The position numbers were made by a program, and so were the translations under genes. DNA of 64,000 nucleotides from an uncultured Phycisphaerales bacterium (GTDB lineage Bacteria; Planctomycetota; Phycisphaerae; WQYP01), in the NCBI GenBank assembly GCA_903845195.1, contig CAIMWO010000017.1, positions 1-64,000 on the forward strand, in the 5' to 3' direction. Shown piece by piece: positions 16,819 through 24,192 of the stretch. The notes under the pieces are model-generated. The model was not told the DNA's origin. It did not search any database and was given only the letters and a program-made list of their open reading frames with translations. Each line of letters begins with the position of its first letter. Position 1 is the first letter of the stretch.

Positions 16819-16832
16819 TGATCTGGATCAAG
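16819..16832. promoter_or_regulatory. FNR/DNR-type operator between hcp and the Crp/Fnr gene
   Basis: TTGATCTGGATCAA is an exact match to the palindromic consensus TTGAT-N4-ATCAA bound by FNR, DNR and HcpR-type regulators. It lies 103 bp upstream of hcp and 64 bp upstream of the regulator gene, so it could control both. Confidence 0.8.
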
Positions 16833-16896
16833 CGGCGAAAGATTGTTTGGAGGTTATGATGGCTGCGGGACTTACGGCGCGTATGAAGGTGGAAAA

Positions 16897-17580
16897 ATGC
16901 AGGATGCGGGAACGATTTTGGCGGGGTGCCGGTTCTTCTTTGCGGTGAAGGCGCCACAGTTGGAGCGGCTCAAGGCAATGGCCGTGGTGCGGAAGTATCC
17001 GCAGGGAACGATGATCTTTCGGCAGGGGCAGGAATGCCCGGGCGTGTTTGTAGTGGGCAGCGGCCTGGTGCGGGTGTTCAAGACGGCCCCCAATGGGAAG
17101 GAGCATGTGCTGCACCTGGTGACCGCAGGCGGCACGTTCGCGGAAGTGGCGGCGATCGGCGGATTTGCGTGTCCGGCGTTTGCGGAGGCGTTGGAGGAGA
17201 CGGTGTGTGCGGTGCTGCCGGCGGAAGATTTTCAGCGGGCGCTGGCGCAAGATCATGCGTTGTGCCTGCAACTGATGGGGTCGATGGCGGGGTGGGTGAA
17301 GCATCTGGTGGGATTGATGGAGGACATCGCGCTGCGTGATGCGGTGGGACGGGTGGCAAGTTATCTGATGACGCAGGCGGGGCAGCAGAAGGGGAATATT
17401 GTGTTGCCGAGCCTGAAGAAACACTTGGCGAGTCATCTGAATCTGACGAGCGAGACGTTGAGCCGGACGCTGCGGCGGTTGGCGGATATGGAAGTGATTG
17501 AGGTGGATGGTGATGGGATTGTGGTGAAGGATGGCGAGCGGCTACGGGCGATGGCCGAAGGGGAGGGACCGTTGATTTAA
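16897..17580 (+). CDS. Crp/Fnr-family transcription regulator, likely controller of hcp
   Basis: In this 227-residue protein an N-terminal cyclic-nucleotide-binding-fold sensor (about 10-120: YPQGTMIFRQGQECPGVFVVGSGLVRVF) and a dimer helix precede a winged helix-turn-helix (about 165-200). Recognition-helix residues LTSETLSRTLRRL match the E-x2-S-R signature of regulators that read TTGAT half sites. The N-terminal four-Cys Fe-S motif of FNR is absent, so oxygen sensing by a cluster is unlikely; NO sensing through haem or another ligand (DNR/HcpR-like) is plausible. The ATG follows AAGGTGG at 4-5 nt spacing; an upstream TTG would add unrelated residues. Divergent to hcp with a shared operator. 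Confidence 0.88.
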   Translation: MQDAGTILAGCRFFFAVKAPQLERLKAMAVVRKYPQGTMIFRQGQECPGVFVVGSGLVRVFKTAPNGKEHVLHLVTAGGTFAEVAAIGGFACPAFAEALEETVCAVLPAEDFQRALAQDHALCLQLMGSMAGWVKHLVGLMEDIALRDAVGRVASYLMTQAGQQKGNIVLPSLKKHLASHLNLTSETLSRTLRRLADMEVIEVDGDGIVVKDGERLRAMAEGEGPLI

Positions 17581-17581
17581 C

Positions 17582-17612
17582 GAGTAGACGGTAGAGAGTA
17601 GACGGTAGACGG
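17582..17612. repeat. GAGTAGACGGTAG word repeat between convergent genes
   Basis: The words AGTAGACGGTAGA and AGTAGACGGTAGAC stand in tandem in the 42-bp gap between two converging stop codons. It belongs to the set of word-like repeats at gene ends in this window. Confidence 0.6.
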
Positions 17613-17622
17613 GAATAAGGCG

Positions 17623-18795
17623 TCAACGGCGGGCGGAGTGGAGGGAGCGGGGGGGGCGGTCGCGGGGGAGGAAGTCGGCGAGTTGTGGGGGGACGATGCC
17701 GGTGGTGAGGAAGTCGGCGATGAGGCGGCTGACGAGCGGGGACATGCCGATGCCGGTCTTGTAATGGCCGGCGCAGACGAACACCTGCGGATGACCGGGG
17801 ATGGGGCCCATGATGGGGCGGTGCTTGGGGGCATCGGGACGCAGGCCAGCCCAGGAGCGGACGACCGGGGCACTTGCGAGCGCGGGGAGGATGGCGATGG
17901 CATCTTGGCGAAGCGTTTCGATGGCGGCAGGGACGGTCGATTCGTCGAAGCCGGCTTCGGGTTCGGTGGTGGAGCCGACGAGGATGTGGTCTTGCCAGGG
18001 GACGAGGTAAGTGGTGCCGCGCTTGACGATGTGGGAGATGAGCGGTTGCGGCGTGGCGAGCATGAGGGCCTGGCCCTTGGCGGGGCGCGTGGGGGCGAAG
18101 CGTTGGAGGAGGGGATCGAGTTGGGCGGTCCAGGCGCCGGCGGTGATGAGGAGGCGGTCGGCGGTGAGGTCGCGAGGTCCGCTGGCGCCTGCTGTGTGAA
18201 CGGTGAAGGAGAGATCGGCGAGGGTGAGGCGATCGACGGGGGTCTGTTCAAGAATGGTGACGCCGCGGCGAAGACAGGCGGCTGTGAGGGCGGCGATGAG
18301 GGCGGCGACGTCGACTTGCGCGGTGAAGCGGCAATGGAGGGCGTGGAGGTGGGTGGGATCGACGAGGGGCTCAAGCGTGCGGATCTGATCGGGCGAGAGA
18401 ATTTCAAGAATGGGACCAGGGAGTGCGGGAGTGAAGGTGATGCCGGGATGGCCGAGGGGGGCTTCCTGAGTGGCACGGGTGAGGGCGTCAGGGTCGAGCA
18501 GGAATTCGAGGCGTCCGCCGCGGCGGAGGGGGATGGGGAGTGCGGAATCGGCGGCCAGTTCGGTAAGGAAGGACTCCATTTGGGAAAGGCTCTGGCGGTG
18601 GAGCTTTTGGAGGGGGCCGTCGGCGAGAGGGCTGGGCGGCCAGAGTGCGCCGAGGGAGGCGTGCGTGGCCCCCCCACCGCAATCGCGTTGTTCGAGAAGG
18701 GTGACTTGGCAGCGGGATTGAGCGAGCCGCCAGGCACAGGAGAGGCCCATGATGCCGCCGCCGACGATGAGGATACGCATGGGAATACCGGGCAT
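17623..18795 (-). CDS. FAD-dependent amino-acid oxidase, glycine oxidase (ThiO)-like
   Basis: The 390-residue product starts MPGIPMRILIVGGGIMGLSCAWRL, with the GxGxxG dinucleotide-binding loop of the DAO fold, then LLEQRDCGGGATHASLGALWPP, DVAALIAAL and the C-terminal FAD-binding block AGHYKTGIGMSPLVSRLIADFL. This order and length match ThiO-type glycine oxidases, which make dehydroglycine for thiazole synthesis. Related amine oxidases look alike, and no thiamine gene is adjacent. The ATG chosen has AGGA 7 nt upstream; another ATG five codons later is possible. It converges on the Crp/Fnr gene and lies back to back with the ABC module. Confidence 0.8.
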   Translation of the reverse strand: MPGIPMRILIVGGGIMGLSCAWRLAQSRCQVTLLEQRDCGGGATHASLGALWPPSPLADGPLQKLHRQSLSQMESFLTELAADSALPIPLRRGGRLEFLLDPDALTRATQEAPLGHPGITFTPALPGPILEILSPDQIRTLEPLVDPTHLHALHCRFTAQVDVAALIAALTAACLRRGVTILEQTPVDRLTLADLSFTVHTAGASGPRDLTADRLLITAGAWTAQLDPLLQRFAPTRPAKGQALMLATPQPLISHIVKRGTTYLVPWQDHILVGSTTEPEAGFDESTVPAAIETLRQDAIAILPALASAPVVRSWAGLRPDAPKHRPIMGPIPGHPQVFVCAGHYKTGIGMSPLVSRLIADFLTTGIVPPQLADFLPRDRPPRSLHSARR

Positions 18796-18948
18796 GAGGT
18801 GTTCCTGTTGAAAGGTGAAAGACGAAGGGGCAGAGCGGGGATGCGGATCAAATTGACTCTGTTCGACTGGGACACCAAGATACACGGAGTTGGCGTCAGA
18901 TGCATGGTGCCTTTCAAAAGAATGGATTGACGCGGCGAAGAAGTATTG

Positions 18949-21405
18949 ATGGCGGCAGAGAAAACAAATCAGCGACGAGGGGTGGCGGGAATGGCCGGCG
19001 TATTCAGCGGCGTGTGGGTGCTGCTGGTGCTGGCGTTTTTGCCGGGGAGGGTGTTGGCCGAGTCGCAAGAACCGAGCATCATTGGGCCGACACAGATTTC
19101 GGAATCGATTCGAGAAAACACGTGGACGCTGGTAGGCCTGCGGGTGCGCAATCCCACGAATCTGCCATTGAGTGCGACCCTAGTGTCGAGTTTCACTGAT
19201 GTGCCGGATGTGCAGTTTTCGACGCAGGTGTGGGTTCCCGCGCGGGCGGAGCGTTGGTTCAAGCAGCCGGTACGCATCGAGCATTTGCCGATGGGGAACC
19301 AGCCAGTGGCCATGCGATCGGTTTTGCTGGACACATCGGTCTCACCGGAGCGCATTCTGGCGAAGGACAAGGGATCGATTCGTATAACCGACGGCAATCT
19401 GCGGACCATGATTATCGGCGAGGTGCCTGACGAAATTATAGATGATGTGGTGATACGGTTGCATTCGATTGCGGGCAACAGCAAGCCACGGTATTACGAG
19501 CTAAAGCAGAAGGATGTTCCCACCTCGCGAACGGGCTTCGAGGGGTATGGCGCGCTGATCATTCCGGGGGATGCGGATCATCTGACGTCTTCGCAGGTGC
19601 AGGCGGTGCGGGAATGGGTGATATCGGGCGGGCATGTGTGGATCATGGCAGATCGCGTGATGCCGCAAACGCTGCGGCGGTTGTTGCACGATGATTGGAC
19701 GGGGGAGAAGGTCAGCGAAACGGAGTTGTCCACACTGATCTATGCGGATGACGCGAAGAAGTCCAAGCCGATAGCCATGGACCCGCCGGCGAAGATGATG
19801 CGTTGGGTGGCACCGGGTATGGAAGTGCTGCAGACGGCCGACGGCTGGCCGACGGCGATGTGGAAGACGATTGGCAGTGGTGGGGTGCTGGTGACGACGA
19901 TGGAGCCGCGGGCGATGGTGATGCCGAAGGGGCCGGAGGTGCCGGCAGGTTTTGACGCCATATCCAATCGGCTTTTCGGGCCGGCGCGAATGGCGATCAA
20001 CAATGATCCGGGCGTTGCGTATCACGCGGCGCCGGATTTCGCTCTGCATGAATATGCGATGAGCGTGGTAGGGCATCGGGTGATTGGGCGGGGCATGGTG
20101 ATCGTGGTGCTGGGCGGGTTTCTGGTGGCGATGGTGATTGCGGGCGGTTGGCTGGTGCGGCGGAATCGGCTGGAGTATCTGGCGCCGGCGGGGATCGTGC
20201 TGGCGGTTGCATCTACCGGCGCATTGCTGCTGCTGGGGACGTTGAATCGCGGAGACACGCCGCTGACAGTTTCGGGCATGCAGGAAGCGCATCTTGCGAT
20301 GACCAGCGACACCATTAGATATGCCGGTGTGGCGGACGTTTACAGTCCGACGCGCTTGGAGGGGTCACTGGCCGCGCCTGGTGGGACGCTGCCATGGCCG
20401 GACATGAACGTGCAGGCTGGCCATGTGGTTCGCATGCGCTGGTCGGAAATAGAACCGCTGGCGTGGGAGCATTTGTCATTTCCGTCGAGCATGTCGCGGG
20501 TTGCTGTCAGCGGAGCATTGCCGGTGGCGGATCCGATGTCCGCTTGGGGGACGTTCGGACCTGAGGGATTTTTGGGCGAGATGCACGGGGCTGCGCTGAA
20601 GGATGCACAGGATGTCGTCATCGTCACGCCGAATGGGAAAGCTGCACCGCGCTTCAGTTCTGCCACGATGTTCACTGCCGGTACGGAAGACGAATTGGCC
20701 ATCGGCCAGTACGCGAACCGCGGAGCGATTTCGGCGGATCGGACGCATCGGATCAAGGCGATGCGCTCGCGGATTGCCATGGCTGGTGCGCCGGAGCAGC
20801 CGCTGATTTATGCCTGGACGAAGGCGTTTGATCCGGGCGTTTCGGTGGATACGGGAGACGGGTCGCCGCAGGATCGCCACGAAATCATGCTGATTTCGCT
20901 GCCGCTGGAAATCCGCAAGCCGGCGCCGGGTACGGTAGTGACCGTTCCGCCGGAGTTCATTGCGATACACGCGCAACGTCCGTCGGACGAGGAGTACACG
21001 TCGACCAGCCTGATCTTCAACGAGGCATCGCGAAGCTTTGTGGGGCGCGTTAGCGCCGCGGGCCGCAGTTATTTTCGCTTTCAGTTGCCGCGCGAAGCGC
21101 TGCCGATTCGTGTCAACAGTTATCATTTGAAGGTCGACATTCAGGCGACGGGGAGGCACGTGGAGATTTTGATGGCCGGAGCGAACGGGAAGGCGATGGG
21201 GCCGGCCGACACGGTCGCGGTAGCGGAGAATCCTTCGGGCAAAATTGAGCTGGACATTCCCGCGGAGGGATTGCCGCAGCCCGATGAATCGGGCATCGTT
21301 ATTTTTGGGCTCAACGTGAACCGAACCGTCGACTTGATGAGCACATGGAACATCAACGGCATGCACTTGACGGTGCATGGGACCGTTATGCAAGCAAAGA
21401 ATTGA
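18949..21405 (+). CDS. large membrane-anchored protein of an ABC export module, function unknown
   Basis: The 818-residue product has a signal peptide (cut near GRVLA) and an extracytoplasmic beta-rich region (about 45-150, NPTNLPLSATLVSSF). Next is an alpha/beta domain with GALIIPGDADHLTSSQVQAVREWVISGGHVWIMA, which resembles glutamine-amidotransferase-like domains of GldG/DUF4350-type proteins. Two membrane helices (about 385-430) and a long C-terminal extracytoplasmic part follow. It sits 51 bp upstream of an ABC ATPase and a fused ABC-2 permease, an arrangement like the gliding/Gld-type transporters of Bacteroidota. I infer a substrate-handling or accessory subunit. Start choice is uncertain: an in-frame ATG 42 nt downstream also gives a signal peptide. 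Confidence 0.7.
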   Translation: MAAEKTNQRRGVAGMAGVFSGVWVLLVLAFLPGRVLAESQEPSIIGPTQISESIRENTWTLVGLRVRNPTNLPLSATLVSSFTDVPDVQFSTQVWVPARAERWFKQPVRIEHLPMGNQPVAMRSVLLDTSVSPERILAKDKGSIRITDGNLRTMIIGEVPDEIIDDVVIRLHSIAGNSKPRYYELKQKDVPTSRTGFEGYGALIIPGDADHLTSSQVQAVREWVISGGHVWIMADRVMPQTLRRLLHDDWTGEKVSETELSTLIYADDAKKSKPIAMDPPAKMMRWVAPGMEVLQTADGWPTAMWKTIGSGGVLVTTMEPRAMVMPKGPEVPAGFDAISNRLFGPARMAINNDPGVAYHAAPDFALHEYAMSVVGHRVIGRGMVIVVLGGFLVAMVIAGGWLVRRNRLEYLAPAGIVLAVASTGALLLLGTLNRGDTPLTVSGMQEAHLAMTSDTIRYAGVADVYSPTRLEGSLAAPGGTLPWPDMNVQAGHVVRMRWSEIEPLAWEHLSFPSSMSRVAVSGALPVADPMSAWGTFGPEGFLGEMHGAALKDAQDVVIVTPNGKAAPRFSSATMFTAGTEDELAIGQYANRGAISADRTHRIKAMRSRIAMAGAPEQPLIYAWTKAFDPGVSVDTGDGSPQDRHEIMLISLPLEIRKPAPGTVVTVPPEFIAIHAQRPSDEEYTSTSLIFNEASRSFVGRVSAAGRSYFRFQLPREALPIRVNSYHLKVDIQATGRHVEILMAGANGKAMGPADTVAVAENPSGKIELDIPAEGLPQPDESGIVIFGLNVNRTVDLMSTWNINGMHLTVHGTVMQAKN

Positions 21406-21456
21406 TGGCGCGGCGGCGTAAAAAATGCCGCAGACCTTTTTCGCAGGAACGCACAC

Positions 21457-22446
21457 ATGAGCGACATAGTGGTTCAAACCCGGGACCTGACCAAAGCGTT
21501 TGGCAGCTTTGTGGCGCTCGATGGACTGAATATTCAATTGAAGCAGGGGCACATTCTCGGCTTCATTGGTCCGAACGGCGCGGGCAAGACGACGTGCATC
21601 AAGATCCTGGTCGGGCTGAGCCGTCCGACGCGCGGCAGCGCCACGATCTCGGGCGTGGATTGCACGAAGGATGCCCGGAAGATCAAGCAACTGGTCGGGT
21701 ACATGCCGGACACGTTCGGATCGTACGACAACATGCGGGTGCAGGAATACCTGGATTTTTTCGGCGCGGCCTACAAGATTCCACGGAAGAACCGCCTCAA
21801 GCGCATCGACGAAGTACTCGAAACCACGGGCAGCACGTACATGCGGGACCGGTATGTCGAGGCGCTTTCGCACGGTATGAAACAGCGCATCGGCATCGCC
21901 CGCACGCTGCTGCACGATCCGCGGGTGCTGATTCTGGATGAGCCGGCCAACGGCCTCGATCCGGCGGCACGCGTGGAGATGCGCCAGATTCTGCTGCGGC
22001 TGGCTGAGATGGGCAAAACGCTGATCGTCACCAGCCATATTCTGCCGGAGCTTTCACGCATCTGCGATACCGTGGCGATCATCACCAAAGGGAAATTGCG
22101 GGCGTTCGGATCGCTGGAGCAGATCATGCGAAACATCCGCCAGCGCCGGTTGATGGAATTGCAGCTTCTTTCGACGGCGGATCTGGACAAAGCCGTGGGA
22201 CTGCTGCGAACGAATCTGGAAAAGGATGCGGAGATCGTCGTGGCGCGGCAGGAGGCGACGGTGCGCATCTCCACCGATGCCGACGACCAGACGCTGGCAG
22301 AACTGCTCGGATTTCTGATCAATTCAGGGCTTGCGGTAGCGCAGTTCCGCGAAGTGCAGCAGGATCTTGAAGATGCATTCCTGATGGTCACCGGCAACGA
22401 CAGCCCAGCGACAGACGCACCTGCGAAACCTGCGCCCCGGCGATAG
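21457..22446 (+). CDS. ABC-2 type transporter ATP-binding protein
   Basis: This 329-residue ATPase has Walker A GPNGAGKTT (about 46-54), the signature LSHGMKQRIGIAR and Walker B LILDEPANGLD, followed by a TSHILPEL switch. The C-terminal extension of about 100 residues (STADLDKAVGLLRTNLEKDAEIVV) is the DUF4162-like regulatory tail of ABC-2 exporters. It would power the fused permease encoded next. AGGA lies 7 nt before the ATG. The substrate is unknown; the order with the membrane-anchored protein and HEAT protein suggests a dedicated envelope export module. Confidence 0.92.
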   Translation: MSDIVVQTRDLTKAFGSFVALDGLNIQLKQGHILGFIGPNGAGKTTCIKILVGLSRPTRGSATISGVDCTKDARKIKQLVGYMPDTFGSYDNMRVQEYLDFFGAAYKIPRKNRLKRIDEVLETTGSTYMRDRYVEALSHGMKQRIGIARTLLHDPRVLILDEPANGLDPAARVEMRQILLRLAEMGKTLIVTSHILPELSRICDTVAIITKGKLRAFGSLEQIMRNIRQRRLMELQLLSTADLDKAVGLLRTNLEKDAEIVVARQEATVRISTDADDQTLAELLGFLINSGLAVAQFREVQQDLEDAFLMVTGNDSPATDAPAKPAPRR

Positions 22447-22477
22447 TCACAAGGGCTTGAAGGAGAATTACACACAC

Positions 22478-22495
22478 ATGGGTTTGCGGCAATGA
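22478..22495 (+). CDS. five-codon upstream reading frame coupled to the permease
   Basis: ATGGGTTTGCGGCAATGA encodes MGLRQ. Its TGA overlaps the ATG of the permease, and it is preceded by AAGGAGA at about 11 nt. The permease start itself has no such sequence. This could be a coupling leader; it is too short to claim a product. Confidence 0.35.
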   Translation: MGLRQ

Positions 22496-24159
22496 TGAAT
22501 CCAATATTCCAGCGAGAACTCGTCGGGCTGTTGCGAACGCGGAAAGCGTACGCCATCCAGGCGATTCTCATCGGCGTTCTCACGGCGTTCGTGGTGATCC
22601 GGTGGCCTGACAATGCGCGTGCCGATTTCGGGGGAGAGCAAGCGCAGGCGGTGTTGCGGCTCTTCGGCTACAGCCTGCTGGCGGGATTGATTTTGATTTG
22701 CCCGGTCTTTCCGGCGGCGGCAATTGTGCGTGAAAAGCAGGATGGGACGCTGGCGCTGCTGATCCATTCGCCGCTGACGCCATGGGATATCTTCATCGGA
22801 AAGCTTTTCGGGGCGGCGGGGTTTGCAATGCTATTGCTGGTGCTGAGTCTGCCGGCGGCGACGGCGTGTTATGTCATGGGCGGGGTAGCTTTCGTACACC
22901 AGATTCTCGCGGTCTATCTGATTCTGCTGCTGGTCGCGCTGCAATATGCCACGCTGGCATTGTGCATCAGTGCGCGGACCGCCACGGCGGTGTCGGCACT
23001 GCGGCTGACCTATGGGGCCATCCTGCTTCTAGCCATTGTGCCGCTGGGGCCGAAGCAGTTCACGCAGGGCTTCAACGATCCGATGGTGGGACAGGTGGTC
23101 AATACACTGGCGTGCGTTTCGCCGATCCCCGCGATGATGGATGTGCTGGGACAAGGCGGAATCGGTTCGCAGGGCCTCATCAACACAGGACCGGTGCTGC
23201 AGCGTTACTCGATCTTTGCGGGAATTTCGATTTTGATGTTCACCCTGCTGACGCTGGTGAAACTCAATGCGCGAATTTTCGATCGCAATCGGCCGGCGGG
23301 AAAAGTGACTGACGAACGTTCCGGCACGGTTCGGGCGTACCGCCGGATCATGTACCTGTGGTTCTTCGATCCGCAGCGCCGCAGTGGATTGATTCGCGGG
23401 TGGATGAACCCCGTCATGATCAAGGAATTCCGCACGCAACAGTTCGGACGATCGCACTGGATGATGCGGATCTTCGGCGTTTGTCTGCTGCTGTCGATGG
23501 GGCTGATGCTCGCAACGACCCGCGGCACGCTCAATTGGGGCGTCGATACGCTGGGTGGCGTCATTGTCATCCTGCAGACGGCGCTGCTGGTGCTGGTGGC
23601 TCCGTCGCTGGCGTCGGGCGTCATCAGCGGAGAACGCGAGAGCGGCGGCTGGACCTTGCTGCAGATGACCCCCCTATCGACGTTCACCATCGTCAGCGGG
23701 AAGCTGCTGAGCGCCGCCAGGACACTGCTGCTGTTGCTGCTGGCAACGCTGCCGGCATACGGCGTGATGCTGGCGATCAGTCCGGACCAGGCGCCACGGA
23801 TCCTGCAGGTGCTCATCACGCTGATCCTGCTGGCGGTGCTGTCACTGATGGTCAGCGCGGCAACGAGCAGCGTGTTCCGGCGGAGTGCTCCGGCCACCGC
23901 CGTGAGCTATGGCATTCTTGTGGCGTTGTGCGGCGGGACGATGCTTTTCTGGATGGGCCGCGATGCGCCGTTTCCGCGGGGCCTGGTGGAACAGGCGCTT
24001 CGTTTGAATCCGCTGGCGACGGCACTTTCGCTGATCAACACGCCGTCGTTCCGGGAGTATTCGCTGGCGCCGGCCAATTGGTACGTGATGGGCGCGGGCA
24101 TTGTTCTTTCGACAGTAGTTCTGTCGGTACAGACTTGGAGGCTGGCCCGTCCGCAGTAG
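22492..24159 (+). CDS. ABC-2 type permease, two membrane halves in one chain
   Basis: At 555 residues the protein is about twice a usual ABC-2 permease. Residues 1-260 form one set of about six helices (RTRKAYAIQAILIGVLTAFVV; PVFPAAAIVREKQDGTL, the ABC-2 cytoplasmic helix motif). A linker near 265-300 leads to a second set (NPVMIKEFRTQQFGRSHW; ASGVISGERESGGWTLLQMTPL repeats the motif). Both halves share the E-[KR]-x-x-G-[TG] motif contacting the ATPase, so one chain may supply both permease halves. The start ATG is doubled (ATGATG) and overlaps the end of a five-codon frame. Confidence 0.88.
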   Translation: MMNPIFQRELVGLLRTRKAYAIQAILIGVLTAFVVIRWPDNARADFGGEQAQAVLRLFGYSLLAGLILICPVFPAAAIVREKQDGTLALLIHSPLTPWDIFIGKLFGAAGFAMLLLVLSLPAATACYVMGGVAFVHQILAVYLILLLVALQYATLALCISARTATAVSALRLTYGAILLLAIVPLGPKQFTQGFNDPMVGQVVNTLACVSPIPAMMDVLGQGGIGSQGLINTGPVLQRYSIFAGISILMFTLLTLVKLNARIFDRNRPAGKVTDERSGTVRAYRRIMYLWFFDPQRRSGLIRGWMNPVMIKEFRTQQFGRSHWMMRIFGVCLLLSMGLMLATTRGTLNWGVDTLGGVIVILQTALLVLVAPSLASGVISGERESGGWTLLQMTPLSTFTIVSGKLLSAARTLLLLLLATLPAYGVMLAISPDQAPRILQVLITLILLAVLSLMVSAATSSVFRRSAPATAVSYGILVALCGGTMLFWMGRDAPFPRGLVEQALRLNPLATALSLINTPSFREYSLAPANWYVMGAGIVLSTVVLSVQTWRLARPQ

Positions 24160-24192
24160 CTGACGGACAAGCCGGGATTGGTTGAGAACGCT

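Noticed and set aside
17638-18930. Long plus-strand frame of 430 codons
   Set aside because: It is antisense to the ThiO-like flavoprotein, which has clear FAD motifs and a ribosome-binding site; the plus reading is Gly/Glu/Asp-biased as expected for a shadow frame.
20476-22038. 520-codon minus-strand frame
   Set aside because: Covers the ABC ATPase and the membrane-anchored protein on the other strand, both of which have motifs and signals; its composition is Arg/His-rich.
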